Source of the DNA: Thioalkalivibrio sp. ALJ12
GTDB taxonomy: Bacteria; Pseudomonadota; Gammaproteobacteria; Ectothiorhodospirales; Ectothiorhodospiraceae
NCBI RefSeq assembly: GCF_000378305.1
Contig: NZ_KB899539.1
Span: forward strand, 281,854-345,853
Reading direction: 5' to 3'
DNA length: 64,000 nucleotides
Positions 45,799-55,587 of this stretch are shown here, one piece after another; the first letter of the stretch is position 1; every line of letters begins with the position of its first letter. The notes under the pieces are model-generated. The model worked only from the letters and a program-made list of their open reading frames with translations, made no database searches and had not been told where the DNA came from. A program made the translations under genes and the position numbers.

Positions 45799-46287
45799 AT
45801 GGCGGAGAAGGAAGTCGAACTGGGTGAAGAAGGCGCCGGCAAAAAGGGCAAGAAGGGGCTGATCTGGATTGTCATTTTACTGGTGCTCGTGTTCGCCGGG
45901 GCCGGCGCCGCGGCAGCGTGGTTTTTCTTGTCCGGCGGTGGCGAGGAAGAGACCGGCGAAGAAGGCCCTGCCGAGCGCCACTACCACGGACTGGAGCCGA
46001 TGACCGTGAACATTGATGGGCCCGGACGCATTCGCTATCTCCGGGTCGAGCTAAGCGTCGTCACCACCGACCCCGAGGTGATTGAAGCGCTGGAGCGGCA
46101 TATGCCGGCCGTTCGCAACGATGTGCTGGGCCTTCTTGGAGAGAAGCACTACGACGACCTCAATACGCGTGACGGGAAGGAGTCGCTCGCCGTGGAGCTG
46201 CGCGAGGCGATCGCCGAGATCCTTGAGGAACGGGACGCACCACATGATGTGGAAGCGGTGCGCTTTAACGAACTGGTCATGCAGTAG
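45799..46287 (+). CDS. fliL: Flagellar basal body-associated protein FliL
   Basis: A 162-residue single-pass inner-membrane protein that supports stator function. A lysine-rich cytoplasmic start is followed by one membrane helix (about residues 21-43, LIWIVILLVLVFAGAGAAAA). A stomatin-like periplasmic domain follows (MTVNIDGPGRIRYLRVELSV, then RNDVLGLLGEK). First gene of the fliLMNOPQR-flhBA run. Confidence 0.95.
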   Translation: MAEKEVELGEEGAGKKGKKGLIWIVILLVLVFAGAGAAAAWFFLSGGGEEETGEEGPAERHYHGLEPMTVNIDGPGRIRYLRVELSVVTTDPEVIEALERHMPAVRNDVLGLLGEKHYDDLNTRDGKESLAVELREAIAEILEERDAPHDVEAVRFNELVMQ

Positions 46288-46295
46288 GCAGAACC

Positions 46296-47270
46296 ATGGC
46301 GCAAACGGACATCCTCAGCCAGGACGAGATCGACGCCCTCCTTCATGGGGTCGATGACGGCGATATCGAAACGGATGACCCGTTTCCGAATGACGGAGAG
46401 GCCCGCGAGTTCAACTTCGCGACGCAGGATCGGATCGTGCGTGGGCGGATGCCCACGCTGGAGATGATCAACGAGCGCTTTGCACGACACCTCCGGGTAC
46501 GCCTGTTCAATATGCTGCGTCGCTCTGCGGAGCTCTCCGTGGTCGGCACTCGGGTCTCGAAGTTCTCGGAGTACATGCACTCCTTGTTCGTGCCGACCAG
46601 CCTGAACCTGGTGCGGGCGCATCCGCTGCACGGGACTGGTCTGTTCGTGTTCGACCCGAAGCTGGTGTTCATCCTGGTCGACAACTTCTTTGGTGGCGAC
46701 GGTCGCTACCACACGCGCATCGAGGGACGGGATTTCACGCCGATGGAGATGCGCGTGGTCCACGGCATCCTCGAAGGCGCATTCGAGGACATGGTCAAGG
46801 CCTGGCAGCCGGTGATGGATCTGCGCTTCGAGTTCCTGAACTCGGAGGTGAACCCGCAGTTCGCCAATATCGTCTCGCCCACGGAGATCGTCGTGATCAG
46901 CGAGTTCCATATCGAGCTCGATGGTGGCGGCGGCAATCTGCATTTCACCTTGCCGTACTCGATGATCGAGCCGATCCGCGAGCAGCTGGATACCGGGCTG
47001 CAATCGGACCGGTCCGACGTGGATCAACGCTGGATGAAGGCGCTGGAAGAAGAGATTCAGGACGCGGAAGTCGAGGTGAGCTCCACCCTGACCGAGACCG
47101 AAGTGACGGTGCAAGAGCTGCTCGACATCCAGCCGGGGGACATCATCCCGATCAATCTCCCCGAGACCGTTACCTTGAGAGTCGAAGATATCCCGCTGTT
47201 TCGTGGGAAGTTTGGCGTATCCGATGGCAAGAATGCGATCCAGGTGACGGATCGCATTATCAAGCGATAG
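46296..47270 (+). CDS. fliM: Flagellar motor switch protein FliM
   Basis: A 324-residue C-ring protein. The N-terminal CheY-P binding peptide is seen as DILSQDEIDALLHGV (residues 5-19). The CheC-like middle domain has FVPTSLNLVRAHPLHGTGLF and DNFFGGDGRYHTRIEG. The C-terminal SpoA domain ends GKFGVSDGKNAIQVTDRI. It follows fliL by 8 nt and is followed by fliN. Confidence 0.97.
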   Translation: MAQTDILSQDEIDALLHGVDDGDIETDDPFPNDGEAREFNFATQDRIVRGRMPTLEMINERFARHLRVRLFNMLRRSAELSVVGTRVSKFSEYMHSLFVPTSLNLVRAHPLHGTGLFVFDPKLVFILVDNFFGGDGRYHTRIEGRDFTPMEMRVVHGILEGAFEDMVKAWQPVMDLRFEFLNSEVNPQFANIVSPTEIVVISEFHIELDGGGGNLHFTLPYSMIEPIREQLDTGLQSDRSDVDQRWMKALEEEIQDAEVEVSSTLTETEVTVQELLDIQPGDIIPINLPETVTLRVEDIPLFRGKFGVSDGKNAIQVTDRIIKR

Positions 47271-47282
47271 AGGGCTGCACCC

Positions 47283-47882
47283 ATGGCAGACACCGAAGAC
47301 AACAAGAAAGACGACGAGAGCCTGGCTTCCAGTGAGGACAGTGACGTGACCACGGAGGCAGCCGAAGGGGAATCCGAAGAGGACCAGGACGCCCTGGCGG
47401 ACGAATGGGCCGCAGCGCTGGCCGAGCAGAAGGACACCGACGGTGAGCCGGCCGCCGATCCGGACGAGCTGTTGAATCAGGCCCAGGCCAGCAGTAGCGG
47501 AAGTGAATCGGCCGATCCCCTGATGGGAGCGGAGAAAAGGGAGCGCAAGCACAAGCCCGATCCGGAGGCCGAACCTCTGAAGCCGGAGGAACTGGCGGCG
47601 TCGGCCGGCATGTCGGCCGAGGACATTAATCTGCAGATGGTGCTGGATGTCCCGGTCACCATCTCGATGGAGATCGGTCGCAGCCGCATCCCCATTCGCA
47701 ATCTGCTGCAGTTGAACCAGGGGTCGGTGGTGGAGCTCGACCGACTCGCGGGGGAGGCGTTGGATGTGCTCGTGAACGGGACGCTCATCGCGCATGGCGA
47801 GGTGGTCGTGGTCAACGAGAAGTTCGGCATACGGCTGACTGACGTGATCAGCCCCAGTGAACGCATTCGCAAGCTCAAGTAA
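47283..47882 (+). CDS. fliN: Flagellar motor switch protein FliN (long acidic N-terminus)
   Basis: A 199-residue protein. The C-terminal SpoA domain (about residues 120-199) is typical: VLDVPVTISMEIGRSRIPIR, VVELDRLAGEALDVLVNGTL and IRLTDVISPSERIRKLK. The first 110 residues are a low-complexity acidic extension containing LADEWAAALAEQ, longer than the common FliN form. FliN forms the bottom of the C-ring and binds FliH. The extension may reflect a saline or alkaline habitat or extra binding; that is inference. Confidence 0.95.
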   Translation: MADTEDNKKDDESLASSEDSDVTTEAAEGESEEDQDALADEWAAALAEQKDTDGEPAADPDELLNQAQASSSGSESADPLMGAEKRERKHKPDPEAEPLKPEELAASAGMSAEDINLQMVLDVPVTISMEIGRSRIPIRNLLQLNQGSVVELDRLAGEALDVLVNGTLIAHGEVVVVNEKFGIRLTDVISPSERIRKLK

Positions 47883-47885
47883 CTG

Positions 47886-48329
47886 ATGAAACTACGATTT
47901 GCACATTGGCTGGCAGTCCTCGGACTGACCGGCACAGGGGGGCTCTGGCCTGCGATTGGCCTCGCCGAGGAGGCGAACGGCGGGATCTCGGCCGCCGCCC
48001 ACCTGACGCAGATGATCGGCGGGCTGGTCATCGTGATCATCGCGATCGTCGTTCTGGGCTGGATTCTTCGCCGGACCCAGGGTGGCCTGAGCCGGGGTTC
48101 GCAGACCATCGAGCTGGTGGCGGTGCGCTCGGTGGGGACGCGCGAGCGCCTGATGCTGGTCCAGGTAGGGGAGGAGCAGGTCCTGATCGGGGTCGCACCC
48201 TCGGGGATGCGGACCCTGCACACGCTGCGGGAGCCGGTCAGCGTCGAGGAGGCAACGACGCCTGACTTCTCCAGTGCGCTGCGCCGAGCCGTCTCGGGTC
48301 GGCGCGAGGCGGGAGGCGAGCGGTCGTGA
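47886..48329 (+). CDS. fliO: Flagellar biosynthesis protein FliO
   Basis: A 147-residue membrane protein that helps FliP assemble into the export gate. A signal-like N-terminus is followed by a membrane helix (about residues 40-58, [19 protein letters not shown]) and a basic cytoplasmic domain ([20 protein letters not shown]). Weakly conserved family, but the position between fliN and fliP is decisive. It overlaps the start of fliP. Confidence 0.9.
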   Translation: MKLRFAHWLAVLGLTGTGGLWPAIGLAEEANGGISAAAHLTQMIGGLVIVIIAIVVLGWILRRTQGGLSRGSQTIELVAVRSVGTRERLMLVQVGEEQVLIGVAPSGMRTLHTLREPVSVEEATTPDFSSALRRAVSGRREAGGERS

Positions 48330-49096
48330 TGGCGGGTCGGCTCAGGTACCTGCCGCGCGCCGTTCTGGCGCTGGCGCTGTTGCTGCTTCCGGGGCTGGCC
48401 TGGGGTCAGTTCGGCGGCGAGGGGATCGAGGCGCTGACGGTGACCACCGACGGCGAGGGCGGCGAGACCTATTCCGTCACCCTGCAGATCCTGCTGCTGA
48501 TGACGCTGCTGACGTTGTTGCCGGCGGCGCTGATCATGATGACGGCATTTACCCGCATCCTCGTGGTGCTGGCGATCCTGCGCCAGGGGCTGGGGACGAC
48601 GCAGACCCCCTCGAACCAGATCCTCATTGGCCTGGCGTTCTTCCTCACCCTGTTCGTGATGGCACCCGTATTCGACGAGATCTACGAGAGCGCCGTGGTC
48701 CCGTACATGAACGAGGAGATGGGGACCGAAGAAGTCCTGCAGGCCGGTGTGCAGCCCCTTCGCGAATTCATGCTCGCGCACACCCGCGAGAGCGATATCC
48801 GCATGTTTGCCGAGATCAACGGCATCGACGGATTCGATGACGCTGATGACATCCCGTTGCGCCTGCTGGTGCCGGCTTTCGTAACCAGCGAACTGAAGAC
48901 GGCCTTCCAGATCGGATTCCTGATCCTGATTCCGTTCCTGATTATCGACCTGGTGGTGGCGTCCGTCCTGATGTCGATGGGGATGGTCATGTTGTCGCCG
49001 CTGATCATCTCGCTGCCGTTCAAGGTGATGCTGTTCGTCCTCGTCGATGGCTGGGCGCTGATGATGAACACGCTTGCCACCAGCTTCTTCGTTTAG
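48329..49096 (+). CDS. fliP: Flagellar export gate protein FliP
   Basis: Core subunit of the type III export gate, 255 residues with the ATG at 48329 (GGGAGGCGAG upstream; a GTG at 48326 is also possible). A cleavable signal ([14 protein letters not shown]) is followed by the family blocks [40 protein letters not shown] and [19 protein letters not shown]. Confidence 0.96.
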   Translation: MAGRLRYLPRAVLALALLLLPGLAWGQFGGEGIEALTVTTDGEGGETYSVTLQILLLMTLLTLLPAALIMMTAFTRILVVLAILRQGLGTTQTPSNQILIGLAFFLTLFVMAPVFDEIYESAVVPYMNEEMGTEEVLQAGVQPLREFMLAHTRESDIRMFAEINGIDGFDDADDIPLRLLVPAFVTSELKTAFQIGFLILIPFLIIDLVVASVLMSMGMVMLSPLIISLPFKVMLFVLVDGWALMMNTLATSFFV

Positions 49097-49107
49097 GGGG
49101 ATACGCG

Positions 49108-49377
49108 ATGACACCCGAAATGGTGGTTGATGTCGGGCGCGAGACGCTCACGGTCGTGGTCCTGCTGGCCGCGCCGCCGCTGCTGACGGCCCTGGCCGTG
49201 GGCCTGGCGATCGGGATGCTGCAGGCCGCGACCCAGATCCAGGAGATGACGCTGTCCTTCATCCCCAAGCTGCTGGCGATGTTTGCCGCCTTGCTGATCT
49301 CCGGACACTGGATGCTGGCGCTGATCATCGAATACACGGAGCGACTCTATGATGCCGCGCCGGGCATGGTGGGGTAG
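49108..49377 (+). CDS. fliQ: Flagellar export gate protein FliQ
   Basis: An 89-residue export gate subunit with two membrane hairpin helices (about residues 15-38 and 50-72). The family motif AIGMLQAATQIQEMTLSFIP joins them. Confidence 0.96.
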   Translation: MTPEMVVDVGRETLTVVVLLAAPPLLTALAVGLAIGMLQAATQIQEMTLSFIPKLLAMFAALLISGHWMLALIIEYTERLYDAAPGMVG

Positions 49378-49383
49378 GCAGCC

Positions 49384-50157
49384 GTGAACCTCGCCATGGA
49401 GCAGATCCTCGTGTGGGTGGGGGCGGTCATGTGGCCGTTTGCCCGCATTGGGGCGATGCTCCTGGTGATGCCGGTGTTCGGCGGTGATCAGCTCACCGCG
49501 ACGGTGCGCATCCTGTTTGCCCTGGTGCTGGCGATCTTCGTGGCCATGCAGGGGCCGGCGCTGCCAGCAGTGGACCCGATCAGCATCGAGGGCGTGGTGG
49601 TGACCGTGCACCAGATCCTGATCGGTCTGGTGATGGGCTTCATCCTGCAGATGGTCTTTTCCGCACTGACGCAGGCCGGCGAGGTGATCGCACTGTCGAT
49701 GGGTCTTGGTTTCGCCTCGATCGTGGATCCGGCACAGGGCGTGCAGGTGCCGGTGGTCTCCACGATCTTCGTGATCATGGCCACGTTGATCTTCCTGGCA
49801 ATGAATGGGCATCTGATCGCGCTCGAGCTGCTTCTGACCAGCTTCGAGACGCTGCCGGTCGCCCCCTCGGGGCTGGATGCCGAGGCGCTGGCGTCGCTGA
49901 TCGCGTTTGGCAGTGTCATGTTCCAGGGGGCCGTGCTGGTTGCGATCCCGGCGGTGGCCTCGCTGCTGCTGGTCAACCTGTCGATGGGGGTGATTACCCG
50001 GGCCTCGCCGCAGCTGAACATCTTCGCGGTGGGCTTTCCGATGATGATCCTGATGGGCTTCATCCTGCTGATGCTGACCATGCCCGGGTTGCCGGAGCGG
50101 CTTGGGGATCTGTTGTTCGACGGCTTTGGCCTGATGCAAGCGATGCTGGGGTTCTAG
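49384..50157 (+). CDS. fliR: Flagellar export gate protein FliR
   Basis: A 257-residue polytopic export gate subunit that completes the FliPQR helical assembly. Family features include RIGAMLLVMPVFGGDQLTAT near the start and LGLGFASIVDPAQG-like sequence (SMGLGFASIVDPAQGVQVPV) in the middle. GTG start. Confidence 0.95.
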   Translation: MNLAMEQILVWVGAVMWPFARIGAMLLVMPVFGGDQLTATVRILFALVLAIFVAMQGPALPAVDPISIEGVVVTVHQILIGLVMGFILQMVFSALTQAGEVIALSMGLGFASIVDPAQGVQVPVVSTIFVIMATLIFLAMNGHLIALELLLTSFETLPVAPSGLDAEALASLIAFGSVMFQGAVLVAIPAVASLLLVNLSMGVITRASPQLNIFAVGFPMMILMGFILLMLTMPGLPERLGDLLFDGFGLMQAMLGF

Positions 50158-50158
50158 G

Positions 50159-51310
50159 ATGGCCGAGAACGAGAGCGGACAAGAGAAAACCGAACAACCG
50201 ACTCCGAAACGCCTGCGCGAGGCGAAGGAGAAGGGTCAGGTCCCGCGTTCGCGGGAGCTGTCGACCTTCCTCGTACTGATGGCGGCCGGCGGATTCATGA
50301 CGTTCTTCGGCCCGACGATGGGCGGGCAGCTGGCCGAACAGACGGCCGGGCGCTTCGACATCGAGCGTGATCTGGCCTATGACAGCTCGCTGCTGCTGCC
50401 GTATCTGTCGGAACAGATCTTTATGACGTTGCGCACGCTGCTGCCGCTTTTTGGCGTGCTGATGGTCGCGGCGGTACTGGCGCCCATCCTGATCGGCGGC
50501 GCCAACTTCTCCTGGCAGGCGGCGAAACCCAAGGCCTCCAAGCTGAACCCGCTCAAGGGTCTCAAGCGCATTTTTTCGTGGCAGGGTTTGATGGAGTTTG
50601 GCAAGACCTTCGCCAAGTTCGTGCTCATCGCGGGTGTCGCGATGTCGGTGTTGTGGGCCTTTTCGGATCGCCTGCTGATGCTCGGCTACGAGCCCCTTGA
50701 GCAAGCGATCGCGCACGCGGCGCAGCTGGCGCTGGGGACGTTCGTGGCGGTCTCGGCCGCACTGATCCTGGTGGCCGCGATCGACGCGCCGTTTCAGATG
50801 TGGAACCACCAGAAGCAGCTGCGCATGACGCGCCAGGAGCTGAAGGACGAGTACAAGGAGACCGACGGCAAGCCGGAGGTCAAGCAGAAGATCCGGCAGC
50901 TGCAGCAGGAGATGGCGCAGCGCCGGATGATGGAGGAAGTCCCGAAGGCCGACGTGGTCATCACCAACCCGACCCACTACGCGGTAGCGATTACCTACGA
51001 GGCCTCGCGCATGGCTGCGCCGAAGCTCGTGGCGAAGGGCGTGGACGAGGTCGCGGCGTCGATCCGCGCGGTCGCGGACGAACACAAAATCATTCGCGTC
51101 GAGGCACCCCGGGTGGCGCGTGCAATCTACTTCACCACGGACCTGAACCAGGAGATCCCGAACGGGCTGTTCGTCGCAGTCGCGCGCATCCTCGCCTACG
51201 TCTATCAGCTGAAGCGCGCGGATGCAGACGTCGCGATGCCGGATGACCTGCCGGTGCCGGAAGACTATCTCGATCCGCAGCAGCCGCGCGGCCGTCGGAG
51301 GAACCGCTAA
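50159..51310 (+). CDS. flhB: Flagellar export switch protein FlhB
   Basis: A 383-residue export gate protein that changes substrate specificity by self-cleavage. The start GQEKTEQPTPKRLREAKEKG is diagnostic. Four membrane helices follow. The autocleavage site NPTH is present in ADVVITNPTHYAVAITYE (near residue 270). It overlaps flhA by one base (TAATG). Confidence 0.97.
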   Translation: MAENESGQEKTEQPTPKRLREAKEKGQVPRSRELSTFLVLMAAGGFMTFFGPTMGGQLAEQTAGRFDIERDLAYDSSLLLPYLSEQIFMTLRTLLPLFGVLMVAAVLAPILIGGANFSWQAAKPKASKLNPLKGLKRIFSWQGLMEFGKTFAKFVLIAGVAMSVLWAFSDRLLMLGYEPLEQAIAHAAQLALGTFVAVSAALILVAAIDAPFQMWNHQKQLRMTRQELKDEYKETDGKPEVKQKIRQLQQEMAQRRMMEEVPKADVVITNPTHYAVAITYEASRMAAPKLVAKGVDEVAASIRAVADEHKIIRVEAPRVARAIYFTTDLNQEIPNGLFVAVARILAYVYQLKRADADVAMPDDLPVPEDYLDPQQPRGRRRNR

Positions 51311-53421
51311 TGGCCTTCTTCGACCGCCTGGGGACTGTCGGCAAGTGGGGCCTGGGGGCGCCGATCCTGCTGATCGCGATGCTCTCGATGATGGTGCTGC
51401 CGCTGCCGCCCATCGCCCTGGACGTCCTGTTCACCTTCAACATCGCGCTGTCGCTGGTCGTAATCATGGTCGCGGTCTACACGCCGCGGCCGCTGGAGTT
51501 CGCGGTCTTCCCGACCGTGCTGCTGGTCGCCACATTGCTGCGCCTGGCGCTGAACGTGGCCTCCACGCGCGTGATCCTGCTGGAGGGGCATACCGGGACC
51601 GATGCTGCGGGCCAGGTGATTCAGGCCTTCGGCGATTTCGTCGTGGGCGGCAACTACACCGTCGGTCTGGTGGTGTTCGCCATCCTGATCATCATCAACT
51701 TTGTGGTGGTGACCAAGGGCGCCGGGCGTGTCTCCGAAGTGAGTGCTCGATTCACCCTGGATTCCATGCCGGGCAAGCAGATGGCGATCGACGCCGACCT
51801 GAATGCCGGAATTCTGACCCAGGAAGAGGCGCGCAAGCGCCGCGAGGAGATCGCCAGCGAGGCGGACTTCTACGGCTCGATGGACGGTGCCTCGAAGTTC
51901 GTGCGCGGGGACGCAATCGCCGGGATTCTCATCCTGTTCGTGAACATCATTGGCGGCCTGACTATCGGCACGCTGCAGCACGGCATGTCGATGGGCGACG
52001 CCGCGACGAACTACGTGCTGCTGACCATTGGCGATGGTCTGGTCGCGCAGATCCCGTCGCTGGTGCTGTCCTCGGCCACCGCGATCATCGTGACCCGTGT
52101 CTCCAGCACCCAGGACATGGGCCAGCAGGTGTTCGGGCAGATGTTCTCCAACCCGCGCGTGCTGTACGTGGCAGGTGGCGTGATCGCCGCGCTGGGGCTG
52201 GTGCCGGGTATGCCCAATGCCGTATTCCTGGGTCTCGCCTCGCTGGCCATCGGATCGGCCTACCTGATGCAGCGGCGCGAGCGCGAGCAGGCCGTGGAGG
52301 TGGAGCGCGTGCCTGACGAAGCGGCGGACACCAGTCCGGAAAATCGCGATCTCACCTGGGACGACGTGCCGCCGATCGACCTCGTCTCCCTGGAAGTCGG
52401 CTATCGTCTGATCCCGCTGGTGGATCGCACTCAGGACGGTCAGCTGATGGGTCGGATTAAGGGTGTGCGCCGCAAGCTCTCCCAGGAGCTGGGGTTCCTG
52501 CTGCAACCGGTCCATATCCGCGACAACCTGGAACTGAGTCCGAATGCCTATCGCATCTCCCTGCTGGGTGTCACGGTGGCGGAGGCCGAGGTCTTCCCCG
52601 ATCGCGAGTTGGCGATCAATCCGGGCGAGGTGTTCGGCACCGTTCCGGGCACGCCGACCAAGGATCCGACCTTCAATCTGGACGCCTTGTGGATCGATCC
52701 GGCGGATCGCGATCAGGCGCAGGGCGCCGGCTACACCGTGGTCGACTGTTCCACCGTGATCGCCACGCATCTGTCGCAGGTCTTCCGCGAGAACGCCCAT
52801 CGCCTGATTGGTCACGAAGAGGCCCAGCATCTGCTGGACCAGCTGGCACGGCATTCGCCGAAGCTGGTCGAGAATCTGGTGCCGAAGACACTCTCGCTGT
52901 CGGTAATCCTGAAGGTCCTGCAGAACCTGCTGGCCGAGCAGGTCTCGATCCGCGACCTGCGCACGATCGCCGAAACCCTGGCAGAGGAGGGCGTGAAGAG
53001 TCAGGATCCCGGCGTTTTGACTGCGGCCGTGCGTGTCTCGCTGTCGCGCTCGATCGTGCAGGACCTAGTGGGGCCGGACGATGAGCTGCCATTGATCGCG
53101 CTCGATCCCTCGTTGGAACAGCTCTTGCATAAGTCTCTTCAGGGCAGTAATGGCGAGACCGTGGGGCTGGAACCGGGCCTGGCGGAACGCCTGCAGCGGT
53201 CGGTGTCCGAGGCGGCCCAGCGCCAGGAAGCCAGCGGGCAGCCGGCCATCCTGGTGGTGGCCCCGGAGATCCGCTCCTGGATTGCCGGGTGGCTCCGCGG
53301 AGCCGTGCGCAGCCTGGCGGTGCTGGCCTTTACCGAGATCCCCGATAACCGGCGGATCCGCGTGGTGGCCACGGTGGGCCAGGAAGACTCGGCCCGGCAG
53401 GCAACGCCCACAGGTGCCTGA
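51310..53421 (+). CDS. flhA: Flagellar export gate protein FlhA
   Basis: A 703-residue protein with an N-terminal half of about eight membrane helices and a C-terminal cytoplasmic ring domain that receives export chaperones. The family (FHIPEP) signature is visible in the loop from VTKGAGRVSEVSARFTLDSM to GKQMAIDADLNAGILTQEEA. Export in this part is thought to be driven by the proton or sodium gradient. Confidence 0.97.
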   Translation: MAFFDRLGTVGKWGLGAPILLIAMLSMMVLPLPPIALDVLFTFNIALSLVVIMVAVYTPRPLEFAVFPTVLLVATLLRLALNVASTRVILLEGHTGTDAAGQVIQAFGDFVVGGNYTVGLVVFAILIIINFVVVTKGAGRVSEVSARFTLDSMPGKQMAIDADLNAGILTQEEARKRREEIASEADFYGSMDGASKFVRGDAIAGILILFVNIIGGLTIGTLQHGMSMGDAATNYVLLTIGDGLVAQIPSLVLSSATAIIVTRVSSTQDMGQQVFGQMFSNPRVLYVAGGVIAALGLVPGMPNAVFLGLASLAIGSAYLMQRREREQAVEVERVPDEAADTSPENRDLTWDDVPPIDLVSLEVGYRLIPLVDRTQDGQLMGRIKGVRRKLSQELGFLLQPVHIRDNLELSPNAYRISLLGVTVAEAEVFPDRELAINPGEVFGTVPGTPTKDPTFNLDALWIDPADRDQAQGAGYTVVDCSTVIATHLSQVFRENAHRLIGHEEAQHLLDQLARHSPKLVENLVPKTLSLSVILKVLQNLLAEQVSIRDLRTIAETLAEEGVKSQDPGVLTAAVRVSLSRSIVQDLVGPDDELPLIALDPSLEQLLHKSLQGSNGETVGLEPGLAERLQRSVSEAAQRQEASGQPAILVVAPEIRSWIAGWLRGAVRSLAVLAFTEIPDNRRIRVVATVGQEDSARQATPTGA

Positions 53422-53448
53422 GACGAACAGTAGCGATCGGATACGAGA

Positions 53449-53472
53449 GGGAAACACTGATCAGTGTTTTCC
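53449..53472 (+). repeat. Near-perfect palindrome between flhA and flhF
   Basis: AAACACTGATCAGTGTTT (53452-53469) is an 18-bp perfect palindrome. In RNA the stem extends to GGG/TCC-type pairing on both sides. It lies 24 nt before flhF and ends close to the flhF ribosome site. No T-run follows outside the stem. It could be a protein-binding operator or a processing hairpin. Confidence 0.65.
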
Positions 53473-53495
53473 TTGAGCGGAGCGGGAGAACAGCG

Positions 53496-54776
53496 ATGAA
53501 TGTGAGACGGTACCGGGCACGCGACATGCGCGATGCGATGCGGCAGGTGCGTGAACAGCAGGGCGAGGATGCCGTGATCCTGTCGAGCCGCCGTGTCGAT
53601 GGTTGGCTGGAGGTTGTCGCGGCGCTGGAAGATGGCGATGCGGGGGTCTCGGAGCGCGAGCAGCAGGCTGCGGTGAACGCGGTCCATGCCCCGCGTGAGG
53701 CGCCGGCATCCGCCTCGCGTCCGAGCCCGGGCTCGGGCTCGGCCTGGCCCGCGGACCCCGAGCTCGCCGCGATGCGCCAGGAGCTGCGGGATCTGCGCAG
53801 CCTGCTCACCCGCCAGCACAGCGACAACGAGGCCGCACAGTGGGCGGCGCGGCATCCGCTGGCGGCGGAGTGCAAGGCGCGTCTGATGGACCGTGGGTTC
53901 AGCGAGTCACTGGCGCGCAGTCTCGCCGGGAGTATTCTCGACGACAGCACGGTGGAGCAGGCCTGGGAGAGGCTGCGCGCACGCCTTTCCGGGGCGATCG
54001 CGACCCGCCATCCGGACATCCTGGATGAAGGTGGCGTGCTGGCCCTGGTGGGGCCTACGGGGGTGGGCAAGACCACTACACTCGCACGCATTGCCTTGCG
54101 TCAAATCCGTCGTATGGGTGCGGATTCGGTTACGCTGGTCACACTGGACACCCAGCGCATTGGGGCCACGCGCCAGCTGCAGGCGTTCGCGCAGATGGCG
54201 GGCGTGTCATTGCGGGTGCTGCAGAGCCCGCGCGAGTTGCGCGACATGACCGCGCGGGCAGAGGATGGGCATCTGATTCTGGTCGACACCGCCGGGCAGG
54301 CACCTTCCGCGGTGGGCGACGAGTCGCTGTTTGCCGGCTGGCCGGACCGTGTCCGGCGCGAGAGCTGGCTGGTCGTCTCCGCGACCACTCAGGCGGCGGC
54401 GCTGCGAAGGGTGCTGGATGCGTTCCGGAAGACGGAGCCATCGGCGCTGGTGCTGACCAAACTCGACGAAGCCGAACAGTTGGGGGAGACGTTGTCGGTA
54501 TTGCTCGATCAACACCTTGGGCTCACGTTTGTCAGCGATGGACAGCGGATTGCCGAAGACTTCCACCGGGTCGAGACGGGCGATCTGACCCGGCGGGCGC
54601 TCGGCGAAGAGCGCGGCCCCGCGCGTCGATCCTCCCGCGATGAACGATGGACCGATGCAAGCCTGGCGGAGTTCTCGAATGCCGGCCGCAATGCGCCGTC
54701 GCCGCGCCGTACTCAGGATGCGGGCGTTCTGGAGATGATCCATCCGGTGGGGAAAGGACGCTATGCCACGCACTAA
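53496..54776 (+). CDS. flhF: SRP-type GTPase FlhF (polar flagellum placement)
   Basis: A 426-residue GTPase that fixes the flagellum at the pole and recruits the first ring proteins. The N-terminal B domain begins VRRYRARDMRDAMRQVREQQ. The NG domain has the P-loop GPTGVGKTTTLARIA (near residue 184), then LDTQRIGATRQLQ, VDTAGQ and LTKLDEAEQLG. It overlaps flhG by 14 nt. Confidence 0.95.
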   Translation: MNVRRYRARDMRDAMRQVREQQGEDAVILSSRRVDGWLEVVAALEDGDAGVSEREQQAAVNAVHAPREAPASASRPSPGSGSAWPADPELAAMRQELRDLRSLLTRQHSDNEAAQWAARHPLAAECKARLMDRGFSESLARSLAGSILDDSTVEQAWERLRARLSGAIATRHPDILDEGGVLALVGPTGVGKTTTLARIALRQIRRMGADSVTLVTLDTQRIGATRQLQAFAQMAGVSLRVLQSPRELRDMTARAEDGHLILVDTAGQAPSAVGDESLFAGWPDRVRRESWLVVSATTQAAALRRVLDAFRKTEPSALVLTKLDEAEQLGETLSVLLDQHLGLTFVSDGQRIAEDFHRVETGDLTRRALGEERGPARRSSRDERWTDASLAEFSNAGRNAPSPRRTQDAGVLEMIHPVGKGRYATH

Positions 54777-55587
54777 TCAGCCGTTGAAGGTCATTGCGGT
54801 TGCCTCCGGCAAGGGCGGCGTCGGCAAGACCAATGTGTCGGTCAACCTGTCCGTGGCGCTCGCGCGGCTGGGCCGCGAGGTCATGCTGTTTGATGCCGAC
54901 TTGGGGCTGGCCAATGCCGATGTGCTGCTCGGACTGCGACCCGAGCGCACCCTGCATGACCTGGTGACCGGACAGGTGGACGACCTCCAGGATGTGCTGA
55001 TCGAGGGCCCGGAGGGGATCAAGGTCATCCCGTCGGCCTCGGGGATCGCGGCGATGGCGAATCTCACGCAGCTCGAGCACAACGGTTTGATCCAGGCATT
55101 CAGCGCCTATTCCAAGCCGCTGGATGTGCTGGTGGTGGATACGGCAGCGGGCCTGCAGGAATCCGTCACGACCTTCTGTCGAGCGGTCCAGGAGACCCTG
55201 GTCGTCGTCTGCGACGAGCCGGCGTCCATCACCGATGCCTATGCCTTGATCAAGGTGCTGCATCGAGATCATGGCATGCGGCGTTTCCGGCTGGTCACGA
55301 ATATGGTCCAGGACCGCGCGGGCGCCGAGCGCTTGTTGCAGAAACTCACCACGGTTTGCGACAACTACCTGCCGGAAGTCATCCTGGATCTCGCCGGTTA
55401 CATCCCGATGGACGAGCATCTGCGCAAGGCCATCCAGAAACGGGCACCGGTCGTGCAGCAATATCCGGGCAGCCCGGCGGCCAAGGCCTTTACCGAACTC
55501 GCCCGTGCGGTCGACCGCTGGCCGGTGGCCCGTGGTGCCGATGGTGGTGTCGGGTTTTTCGTCGAACGGATGCTGCAGAGCGCATGA
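54763..55587 (+). CDS. flhG: MinD-like ATPase FlhG (FleN), flagellar number regulator
   Basis: A 274-residue ATPase that limits flagella to one or few per pole and, in Pseudomonas, restrains FleQ. The deviant Walker A is ASGKGGVGKTNVSVNLS (near residue 13), followed by DADLGLANADVLLG and VVDTAAGLQ. The stop overlaps the fliA start (ATGA). Confidence 0.95.
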   Translation: MPRTNQPLKVIAVASGKGGVGKTNVSVNLSVALARLGREVMLFDADLGLANADVLLGLRPERTLHDLVTGQVDDLQDVLIEGPEGIKVIPSASGIAAMANLTQLEHNGLIQAFSAYSKPLDVLVVDTAAGLQESVTTFCRAVQETLVVVCDEPASITDAYALIKVLHRDHGMRRFRLVTNMVQDRAGAERLLQKLTTVCDNYLPEVILDLAGYIPMDEHLRKAIQKRAPVVQQYPGSPAAKAFTELARAVDRWPVARGADGGVGFFVERMLQSA

